Below the pieces are notes generated by a model. It made no database searches. It saw only the letters and a program-made list of their open reading frames with translations, and had not been told where the DNA came from. A program made the position numbers and the translations under genes. From Sperchopsis tessellata (Eukaryota > Arthropoda > Insecta > Coleoptera > Hydrophilidae): 30,037 nucleotides of DNA. The first letter of the stretch is position 1. Every line of letters starts with the position of its first letter. Positions 10,201 through 20,700 of the stretch are shown here, one piece after another. The stretch spans positions 1 through 30,037 of the forward strand of contig JAWQRN010000417.1 of assembly GCA_033557685.1 (NCBI GenBank), written 5' to 3'.

Positions 10201-11536
10201 CCAAAGAAAAGATATTTGTATGAGCATTTTTTCAATTTCTAGAGATATATAAACTAGTTCATTTAAAATTTTTATTTTATTTTTACAAAGTTTAGATCTT
10301 TCATATAATGATTTACCTAGTTTATTAATAATTAATAATGAACAATTTTATTTGAACAAAATATTAAGAAAAATATAAGTAATGAAGAAAAAAAAAATAC
10401 ATAAATAAATATTAATAATATAATACAGTATCAGTCAATTTCCTCCATTAACATGTAAATTGAAATGTTCTGTGTCACACAAATGCTATGTGATCTACCC
10501 ATAAGCACCTGGATGAGTTTCTGTAATAATATAAAATTGTAAAATATTAATAATTTTCTACCTCTATAATCCCATATTTAATCTACTGTGCCTGATAATG
10601 AATTATTTTCTTTATAATAATTGCAGGAACAACATTTTTGTGCAACTACCGTATCTTTATATACTAAAATTGTCCATTGAATATTAGCCTCATCTTCCGA
10701 GACAGTATCCGGCTTTTTAATCTTAGGTGGCAATTTAAATCTTCATTTCTCAAAAAGATATATACTTAATAAAAAAAAAACACATTCAGTCAATAAAGCT
10801 ATAACAGTTTCTTGACTAGACTTATTATTAATAATTATTAAATTGTTATTGGTATGTTTCTTGTTTTTCTGATCACTGCAAACATCCACGATTCATTCTA
10901 TCATCTTTAATTTGTTTTGCTGTTTTGATCGATCCGCCCGTTCTCATCCTAAATTGCTATACAGTAGTGTTTGTAGTATGGTAAATATTACGATTAATAT
11001 ACATGTTATATTTTAAATTTAAGAACAGCTAGAGCACTATCCACACACTAAACTGTTTATTCGAGCTTAAATACAAAAAAAAAATGATTGTTGCGTTTGT
11101 TTTGTTCTTTTGCTATATTTGTTTACCTTCATTATTTGTACAATTAATAAAATATTCTTATATTTAATAGCTTACATTAAAGAAATCTTTACCTAAACAG
11201 TTCAGCATGTTCTGATAGAACTCTGTTTAAAACCATATTAAAATTAGTTAACAACTGTTCTATTATATATATGTATATATATATAACGTATGAGTAAACT
11301 AATAAACATCGTAATATACACATTATATATTGTAAAAATTAATACATATAATCAGTCTTACTACTGCGTACTGCAAATTTGGATTTACGATACATTGCTA
11401 TTTATTACAATGTTGATCGTTTTTGTTTTTATTAATATGATCTGTTATTTATTAAGCAAGGCTTCGATCATATAATTGACATGAGCTAAACAACTTTTAC
11501 AGCACACCGAATTGTAAGGAATCCTTAAAGTAATAC
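7266..11536 (-). other. Long AT-rich, transposon-poor stretch downstream of TMEM132 (possible extended 3'-UTR)
   Basis: About 4.2 kb without recognised coding or transposon sequence, directly downstream of the TMEM132 stop. It is strongly AT-rich with many A- and T-runs and a TA repeat near 11264-11285. Minus-strand Pumilio-like words (TGTANATA) occur near 8758, 8786 and 9443. Neural genes in insects often carry very long 3'-UTRs, which would explain the lack of inserted transposons, but transcription is inferred and not shown. The small open frames here are compositionally biased and look like chance. Confidence 0.35.
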
Positions 11537-11554
11537 TTTATTGGGTGATTTATT
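11537..11554 (-). terminator. Two candidate poly(A) signals of TMEM132
   Basis: The minus strand has AATAAA at 11549-11554 and again at 11537-11542, about 45-60 bases after the TAA that closes the extended frame. Either could end a short 3'-UTR form. Confidence 0.5.
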
Positions 11555-11595
11555 TTTGGATTTCTTCAATAGGGCTTGATGTCCATTTTCGATAA

Positions 11596-11793
11596 TTAAG
11601 CGTATGATTCACTTAGATGATCGAAAATGTAATCGAAGTCTTGGTTGATGTTGTTAGGCGCTTCCATCCCTACGAGGTTTTCATAGTGGTGATGGAGGGG
11701 GGTGCTGTTCAAGTTCCCATTTAGCGCATTCATCCGGTATTGCTTGCTGAAAGATAACAGAATGTTTCGGATTTTTGCAATGATCTCTTCTAC
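11596..11793 (-). CDS. In-frame 65-codon extension after the TMEM132 TGA (readthrough or alternative tail)
   Basis: Immediately after the TGA the same frame is open for 65 codons and ends at TAA 11596-11598. Readable parts are VEEIIAKIRNILLSFSKQYR, then LNGNLNSTPLHHHYENLVGM, then NQDFDYIFDHLSESYA. The last part mirrors the upstream end YDQIMHYFDNLKESNA: FD-x-L-x-E-S-x-A and stop are shared. By hand count about 36 of 65 third positions are G or C, unlike the AT-rich surroundings, which argues for coding constraint. Two routes could express it: readthrough of the TGA, or splicing to the internal acceptor at 11746 from a phase-2 donor such as exon g. Confidence 0.6.
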   Translation of the reverse strand, partial: VEEIIAKIRNILLSFSKQYRMNALNGNLNSTPLHHHYENLVGMEAPNNINQDFDYIFDHLSESYA

Positions 11794-14700
11794 TCAGGCA
11801 TTTGATTCCTGAAAAAGAAATATATGTAAGTACGTAGTAATAATTTCTGGAAATACTTCAGCAAAAATGAATATACTTAAGCTGAGTGCTGAAAAAAATT
11901 ATTGGATTTGGCATTCTACATGAGGAGAGTTTTAACATAAATTTGAAATATTTTTCTTTAAAATCTAGTGTTTGGAGAAAGGTATCATTAAATCATTTTC
12001 TGAATACAGGATGAATAATTGCCACAGTTAAATATTCGAAATTTCTAAAACTTGCGTAAAGAAAATTAGACAAGGTGCTTTAGGAAGCACAGCCTCCTCT
12101 TGTCCAGGTCATATTTTCACATTGAGCTAATTGCATATTTTTGGTTCTCTAAAAATGCAGATATACACCTAATGAAATGAAATCATATGTGAGATACCAT
12201 TGCAATTAGTACATTATGAACCTAATAAGGATTAGAAATGATCTGAACGTATTTACAAAATTTGTATACTTTATATTGTGCTTAGTGCGTTGTGTATCAC
12301 TGGTGATTTTATTATATTTTTGGATTTTAAGACCATATGTTATAAAAGACTTATTACGGATAAGAGGTCATATTGGAGTACTGTAGAATGAGGAAACTGA
12401 CCGTATAGTAAAGGATGGTGCCATAAATGGCCCTTTACTGCATTCAAGGGTTTCATATCAGGATTACTGTAAATCCCACATTTTAAATCAGTGGGAATCA
12501 TTCTTTATGGGGGTCTCATCGCTGAAGGGAAAGCATTATTTTTCTATACAAAGAATATTGAAAGGTGGAGCATGGTTTGCTAGGGATAGTTATTTTAGGA
12601 GACAAATAAAATCATTAAACAGTTAACATTTGGTCATGCTAAGGTCTCTCCTTATATGTATAGAATCAAAAGGAAACCGGATCCTTTTTGTGACTGATTT
12701 TAAGACAGAGGGCTCAATTTAATATATATTTATGGAATGCCCAAAATTCTATTCCATACGGTCCATGCTTGGCGTCTTCCTTCTGACTCAACATTGGAGG
12801 ATTTACTGTGTAATCCTTGTTTTTTCCCCAAAATCGTTAGTTTGGTACAACATTTCTTCTTCTCCTTGTGCTGCATATATCCATTAACGGATGCTTGCAA
12901 CCACCTGCTGCATTTTGTCCCGGTCCCTCGAAGTATGAATCAAGCTTGCTGTATCACGTATTTGTGTCCACTGCTTGATGTTTGGTAGCCATGAAATTTT
13001 TTTCCTACCCAGTCCTCTCTTTCCCTCAATTTTACCCTTAATAATTAGTTGGATAACCTGGTACTTTTGGTTGCGCATTACGTGACCTAGGTAAGCTGTC
13101 TTTCATGACATTATTGTAGTCATCAGAGCTCTATCTGTATTAATCCATCGTAGGACTTCCTCGTTGGTCGATCTTGCTGTCCACGGGATCTTTAAAATTC
13201 TCCGATAAAGCTACATCTCCATAGCTTCCAGTATATTCATCTGCTTTGATTTTAGGGTTCATCCTTCCATGCCGTAAAGGAGGACTAACTAAATACAGCA
13301 TTTGACGAGTCTTACTCTAAGGCTAAGGTCGAAGTCAGTGCAGGTAAAAACTTTCTTGAACTTCATGAATGCGTTGCTTGCATGCTCGATTCGGCATTTA
13401 ATTTCCATATCTAAAGTCCCTTCTTCGCAGAGCCATACCCCTAAATATTTGAATTTGTTGACTCTTTCTATGGGTAGGTCGTCAATTGTCAATACCGCAT
13501 CTGTCGTTGTTTGCGAGTCTCGGGAGATTCCCATGAACTTGGTCTACTTCCTATTTATGTTCAGTCCCATGAGTTGACTCTGTTCTACTACAGTATCGAC
13601 TAGTTGTTGTAGATCGTTGATATTTTCTGCAATGATTATTGTGTCGTCTGCATAACAGATGTTGTTTATCCAGACTCCATTTACTTTTATGCCTTTTTCT
13701 ACTTCGCTTAGTGCCATTTGAAAGATGTGCTCAGAATATATATATAGTAGTATAGATTTTCTATGCACCGAATATCCTTCTGATCAATGTCTATTTTTTT
13801 GAGGATATCCACAAGTTTGGAGTGTTGTACTTTATCAAAGACTTTTTCGAAGTCTATGAAGCATAGTCAAACATCTCTGCTTTGATCATTATAAAGCTGT
13901 AATATAGGGTTTTCTCTTTTGAAATAGTTTTATTTGTGTGTATAACTTGACTCTTAGATTTGCATTCCCTTTGTTTTTTTCTTCTCCTTCTTCTTTCTCA
14001 GCCACTTTATATCCATTCCTGGACATAAGCCTCTCCTACATTCTTTGATGTCTCTCTATCTTGTGCCATCTGGAAGCAGGTTTTTCCCGCTAGATGCTTG
14101 ATATCATCTGTCCATATTTTTTGGGGCCTTGAAGAGAAGACTGGAAAGGCCCCCAGATAAGATGGACAAATAAAGATTCACACTAGCATATATTATAAAG
14201 ACAAAATTTTATAAAATATTAAAATTACACAATAAAACGGCTATTTAAATGTATTTGATTCGATTGTAGAGTCGATCAATGAAAAGACTAAAATAGCAAA
14301 ACTATAACTTGACCTTTCTAAAGCAATTAGATTTTGGTATAAATTTGGAGGCATATGGCTTTTTAATTGTGATGTTAAAACATTCATTTTCAGTTATCTG
14401 ATTAGCAGAGATGGAGAGTAGTTGAAAGGAATGTGTACCTGTAAAGTCAGAACAACTGGTTTTGAGAAGAGTACTTCCACATGGCTTCACTTTGGGACCT
14501 CCTATATTTGTGCTGTATTAAAAGATATAGAGTAGAGGCATTTCAAAATGCACCAACATTTTCGATTTTTACATGAAAAGCTATTTCAAACTTTTCCTTG
14601 TCATTCCCGTATGAACTAAATCGAAAAGTCTACTTATTTGTAAAATTTTGCCAAAAAAGTGAAAATGGGTACTTTTTTCCTACCAGTGGGGCAAAAGTGT

Positions 14701-17700
14701 GATATTTGTGAAGTAAACTATGTACTTACAAAAGTTATATACAAAAAAGTAGCTATTTAACAACAACAAAATATGTACCTATAAATAACAAAAAGTTTAC
14801 TTATCTACCAAAAATCAAGATTTATTCCACATATCAATAAAATAACAAAAAATAATATACATTTTAATTATATTTTATGTCATTCAAAAGTAAACAGCAT
14901 GCAAACTCTTTCTCTACCAACATGGGCGAAATCTTGCTACTGTAAACAAATATTCACCGTCTTGCAAGTGTGTCTATATGAACTCAACAAATTTAAAGAA
15001 TATTTACAAATATGTGTTATCAACACTACTAATTAATCATGATTCAAAATGTTACTTTAAACTTATAGGTATTGGAATTTACTACATTTAAGACAATTGG
15101 TTTTTATCCGAGATTTGAATTTTAGCTTTTAAACTGTATACATGATTGCTAACTTGATATAGCAAAATGTTGTTTCACTGTACTCTTAATTCACTATACT
15201 CTACTTATGTGAATGCCAGTACCAGTGTTTTTATTCGTGGATACTACCACAGTTATGTAAAAGCCCTTAATAATCAGAAACTTATAATCATGACTTTAGA
15301 AAATGTCCAGTTTATGTCCATAAGGTTTCAGAAAGTAACCTGCTCCTCAACTCAAATAAAACTGCAATAGTTTAATATGTTAAACAATTTGAAGTCTCTC
15401 GATAGTTTGTAGCAATTTATGGTGAAACCCTCAAGTTAGTTTCCTTACAAAGTGACCTCACTGTATGAGCAGTGTGCTTAATTTATCTCAAAAAATCTTC
15501 CAATAGAAATATTATATTACCGTAAAAAATGTCAAAGCTTATGGAAATAAATACAATATGCTGAACCTTGTATGTTCACAAAAACTCAGATATGCAGCAA
15601 ACTGCACTGCATTACCAACATATACATTAACATTTAAACTATGTTTAATAGCGAAGCATGCATCTGTCAATGATTTGAAAATAATTAAATGAGATGAAAC
15701 CTGTAAATGTAACAGTTCACAAAACAAAAAATAAAGATCCTAACTTGATATAATACTTCTTTTTTCTGTTATTTAATTAACTTTATTTTCTTTCTAGTTT
15801 TGATGTCAATACAATATGTTCATTTAAATGATTTGATATTTTATTATGATTTGTGAGAAGTTATTTATATTTTGTAACTAAATTGCTGCATTTTATACTT
15901 TTTAAGTTCACAGAGCGATAAAATGCATTCTATTTTGTAAAAGCAGATTTTGTTTTTAAATTCACAAAGTAAAAACAATGATGTGTACAATTGTGCAAGG
16001 TTCACTCTTGGGTGTATTTTTCTGAAACATTAGGAATGGCATCTTTGAAAATGTTAAGTATTTTTGAATATTTAATGCTAATGATACTATATTGCTGGGG
16101 TTGTTAGTGAAAACCTTCCAGAAATCAACAAATTTCTATGCCCTAGAGTGCAAAGTAAGGACTCTTTAATATGGTACTCATGCTGCTTTTTCGCTACAGG
16201 CATTCAATAAATTAATTCATTCTCAATTATTTGAAGATATATGTATTATATCTTTATGGCGGTATCTCAAGGGGAGGGTTATAGGTACAGGTGTCCCAAA
16301 TTTAATTCTCAACATGAGAATTTCGGATGTCTTAAGAGATAGATGGTTAGTTTAAATTCGATATTATTGCATTTTCTAAAGGGAGCAATATCAGTAAATT
16401 TGGTAAATATACTGAAAAATTCATAACTTCATTTAGCTATTATTACTGTATTTTTAGGTGTTTGCAATATCAGTAAATACTTTTCTAGAGCCACTTTATC
16501 TCATTTGACGTCTTAATTTGTTTCTAATGTTTCATCTTTAATTTTTTTTTTCTAAATAGCGACTACCATGTTGTATAATTTTTTCTTTTGATTTCAAAAA
16601 TATATCACACATGGTTAGTTAAGTTAAGTACATTATTGGTACATTTTAGGGTGTTCTGATTTTTAAGTCACTTTATTAATTCTCGATATATCTTTAAAGA
16701 CAACGAAAAGTGTGATATGATAAGAATTTATTATATTTCAAATAACAATGCAACAATGGTCCACTAGGTATTGCTCCAAGAATATTCTGAAATATCAATC
16801 TCACTACAGTTTGTCAAAAATTATACCAAAAATTCATGTTAATTTGGTTCATTTACTGACCCTCGTAATAAATATGGACATAGAAAATGTGAAAAATGCA
16901 AGGACAAAGTTTTCCTGATTATTTACTAGGAGATTCTGAAAAACAATAAATACAAGGTGCATAAGGTTGAATTCTGCCAGTGGTGATGGATACTCCTCAT
17001 ATACCTGAATTCATATTATACCAAGCTTTTCATTTATTGTAATAAACATTTTTGATAAATAAATCTATAAGTAACTTATTCACAGTCACCTTAGATCTAT
17101 AACTAGAGGATATAAATTAGTATGTTGGAGTTCTTCTATGAATATTTTGCTAATATGTGGATATACTTTTGTAATCAAAATAAATGATGATGATGATGAT
17201 AACACAATTAATAACCTCTATTTATTGTTGTTGTTTGTTTGTTTATTTAACGTCGGTCAATTTCCGATGCTATGGATAATCACCCACGCCAGGGATTAGG
17301 CTCCCACACTAGGGAATTTTTCCGCATCCAGAGTTCTAACTGGAATTGGGTTCATTTATGTGCACGTGGTATTCATTTATCTACACTACACGGGATCCAT
17401 AGTTTTACATCACTCCCGGAAAACGAGCACCATAAAGATTTTTTCCTAATCACAAAAAGCTTGACCTCACGACTCCAAGCTTAGTAGCCTAGAACTTCGC
17501 CAATGAGCTAGTGAAACGACTAATCTCTATTTAAAGAATGTAGTTCCTGATGTCGTATAAAAGATGAAATGTTGTAATCAAATTTTGTCATTGTTATACA
17601 ATGTAGAACAAAAGTTCTGAAATTAAACTTACCCTCTATCTCTTAAGATAACCTAGCTCTATACAGGTAATCGAATTTGGGACATGTGTATTTATATCAA

Positions 17701-20700
17701 AAAAAAAATAATTTGTAGCATAGACAAATTTCTATGGGACCTTATCCACTCTTTTAGTAGGATTTACTCATTCAATGACCATTTGTGAATAAGAAAACGA
17801 TTGAGCTACATGAGAATAATAGAATCCTACAAAACACCGATATTTTTACAAAACATGGAAATCTAAATGGAAATTTACAGGACAAAAATAGAACAATTTT
17901 CAAAAGAGGAAAAATTACTACAGAAGATATAGTGTGTGCAGAATTTAGAAGAAGGAAAAAGATATACTTACTAAAAAGGTTCAGCAGCATATAAAGAAAA
18001 AATATCTATAGGACATGTGTATTTGTCTATCAAGGTAAAGAGCAAAAAAAGATCCATTGCAAATTGGGAGCATCACAAGTGAGTTTGAAGCAGAAACTAA
18101 CAGAATATACCAAAAGGAGAAAGATAGGAAGCTATTTAAAAATGTTGGTAATGTCAAATAAATAAACAAAATATTGGCAATGTTATGATAAATTGATTAT
18201 TGATGAATCGGCTATTTAGATGGTATGAAAAATGAAACAGTGTAAGCGCATTGGTGTAAGGACAATGTGTGGTAAGTTATTGGAAGAAGTTTATTACCTT
18301 AAGATTATCAAAATAGTGCATAATTTGGTCATAGTCCATGTCTAATTGCAGACCATCCAATCCAGAAAGATCACCAGTTGCATCTTCCTGCGTTGAACTT
18401 TCATCTGCACTGAACATTGGATTTCCTACAATGGTAGCTCTTCTAACTTCTGCACTACTACGTCCTAAAACAAACACACCCCAATTGAATAAATTAAAAA
18501 TGTTTAAGAGTGTAATTGAAAATGGTCAAATATACAAATTTTGTACATCAGATAAAAATAATGTTAAAAAGAAAACCCATTGAAAATAGAGAACTTTACA
18601 TTGGTTGCATTTTGAAATTATAAACTTGTTAATGTGCCAAACTTGTTGCTGGATCTACTATCCAAAAATATGGCTTATACCTTCAATGCTAAACTTATGA
18701 GTAAATAGTCAATTCCAAATTTATAATGTTCACCAAATTAATTTACCATTTTTGTTGTAGTTCGGCGAGTTAGGAAATTGAACGAATTGGCCCTCATCTT
18801 CACTATTCGACGAGTTATTTCCATTAGGCTTGTACCTCATCTTAACCCCATTATTCTCGACTATTGGAGGAGGTGAGTCAGATTTTGGATGTTGCTGTTC
18901 TACCAGAGGTTCATCATCAAACTCGAAAACACTCCTCTTTGGAAGTTCTGCTCTGCTGTCCCTAGGCCCCACATCTATGAGCAGTCCATCATCATCTTGT
19001 TGTGGGACCTTGTTGTACTCTTGGTAGTGTTTGCTTTCATGTTTACCTCTACCATTGTTATCAGAAGGTTTGCTGTTTCGGTGATGATGGTGATGATGAT
19101 GGCGCCTCGGTGATCCTTCTACGGGAGTGTGCGGTGCATGAGTAGATACTCCAATATTCCTGTGAGGCGGGACTGGTGGTCGATATTCTTCTATAGAGTC
19201 TTGTTTTGGAGGTTTTGGTGGCTGGAGAGGTACTGCATGTGGTGGCAAAGGTGGAGGAGGTGTTGGTTTATTCCTGAAAATTAGGTATTTAAAAAATTTA
19301 GATTTTGAAATATTAATGCATGTTTTCATTAGAAAATGTAAAAGATCATAAAAGAAGAAGAGCAAAAACGTTTTGAAGATTTTTATAAGTAAAGATGAAT
19401 TAGAAAGTAGCCTTGTACTAAGACAAGTGGTAATCAAATTGTGGTGTTTTCATAAAATAAATATATAATCTTACCAAATTTGTAAGTCATCATTAACACC
19501 ACTAAGACTGCCATCTGCCAAATTTGATGATCTGATTGGCACACCTTTACTCTTGCAGTATGTGCTGGTATCGATGGTAGTTGTCTCTTGAATTGCTTGA
19601 GACTGCACCCTGGTATTTATATCTGATGGGCGACTTGGTAGTTCTATGTGCGTTGGGTTACTAAAACTACTAGCTACACAATCATCTGGGTCACAATAAT
19701 TCATGTTCAAAGGATTGGCAGTTATCCTTATTTCTGTAGTGTTATTATTCACTGTCGATGATCTATTGGAATGATCTAGTGTTGCTCTACCTAGAATTGA
19801 AAATTTAAAGTTTATAAATTATAACTAGAAATACGGAGATAATAGTCTGTCCTCAATTACTCGGACTCAACAAAATATAGCTACTCTATAATACTCATTG
19901 CTGAGCGGAGTATTTAAATTTTAAAAATATAACGTTATAGTGGTTCAATAGTCACATCAGTTCGTAGTAAAATATTATTTAGCTTTTTTATTTGTAATGA
20001 ATATTTTAAATTAAAATAATAAGGGTCAGCCATATCAATCAAGAGTTTAATTACTTGTGGATTATATCTTTTACAGATTAAATGCAACGGAAATAAATAA
20101 ACTCCAAAACAGTGTTGCTTTATATTAAGGCTTCCCTCTTGACTGTATATTTCTCTTTCATTTTTTAAGCACATTTTGCACATTTTACGTTAATTTACAT
20201 TTATGTATTTCAAAGATAATTTTTCTAATAGAAATTATTATTTGTCCCTGAATCTTTATTTACGCAAAAATATTAATTACGTTTCAGAATTGCAGCCGAA
20301 ATTTTATAACATCATCATAAGTTTTAAATATATGGTTGTTATGATACAGATGATGATCGATCTGAGAATAATTATGAAAAACCCCAGAATAATTTTTGTT
20401 TTTTATTCAGTTCAAAAATACATACCTAACCATACCCAGTCATGGGCATTTGTCGTGGTCTCTCTTGGTTTACGATGTTCTCTTTGAATACTAATGTTTT
20501 GGCCCATACTAACAGGAGCAGCTCTCATACCTTCAATTCCTACATCTGCAGGTTTGAATTTTGATGCGTACACAACACAGGATACCACAAATACCTACAA
20601 ATAATAGAACATGAATAAATTATGTAGAGTTATTAATGTTTAAATGTACAAATTGGGGTCAAAAGGTCATCGAAGTAATGTTAAGTATTGAATAAAAGAC

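Larger units (their letters stand above)
16283..17700. mobile_element. Candidate DNA transposon with inverted repeats, carrying a nested SINE
   Basis: The left sequence at 16283-16345 (ACAGGTGTCCCAAATTTAAT ... TCTTAAGAGATAGATGGTTA) matches the reverse complement of 17625-17695 (ACATGTCCCAAATTCGATTA ... TCTTAAGAGATAGAGGGTAA). Inside the left half, GCAATATCAGTAAAT occurs twice (near 16385 and 16467). No transposase was recognised between the arms, so this may be a non-autonomous element about 1.4 kb long. Its boundaries are approximate. Confidence 0.5.

Noticed and set aside
11794..11796. TGA in TMEM132 read as selenocysteine
   Set aside because: ESNA followed by stop makes a sensible end after YFDNLK, no SECIS-like element was seen, and many insects have lost the selenocysteine pathway. 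Readthrough or alternative splicing is more likely.
14302..14490. 62-residue minus-strand open frame
   Set aside because: The sequence is complex but matches nothing known, and no splice context supports it.
17785..17994. 69-residue plus-strand open frame
   Set aside because: Lysine/asparagine-rich, no known family, inside an intron. It could be a relic but cannot be supported as a gene.
18338..18583. Plus-strand open frame over TMEM132 exon i, and those at 18830-19113 over exon h
   Set aside because: Antisense shadows of well-supported exons.
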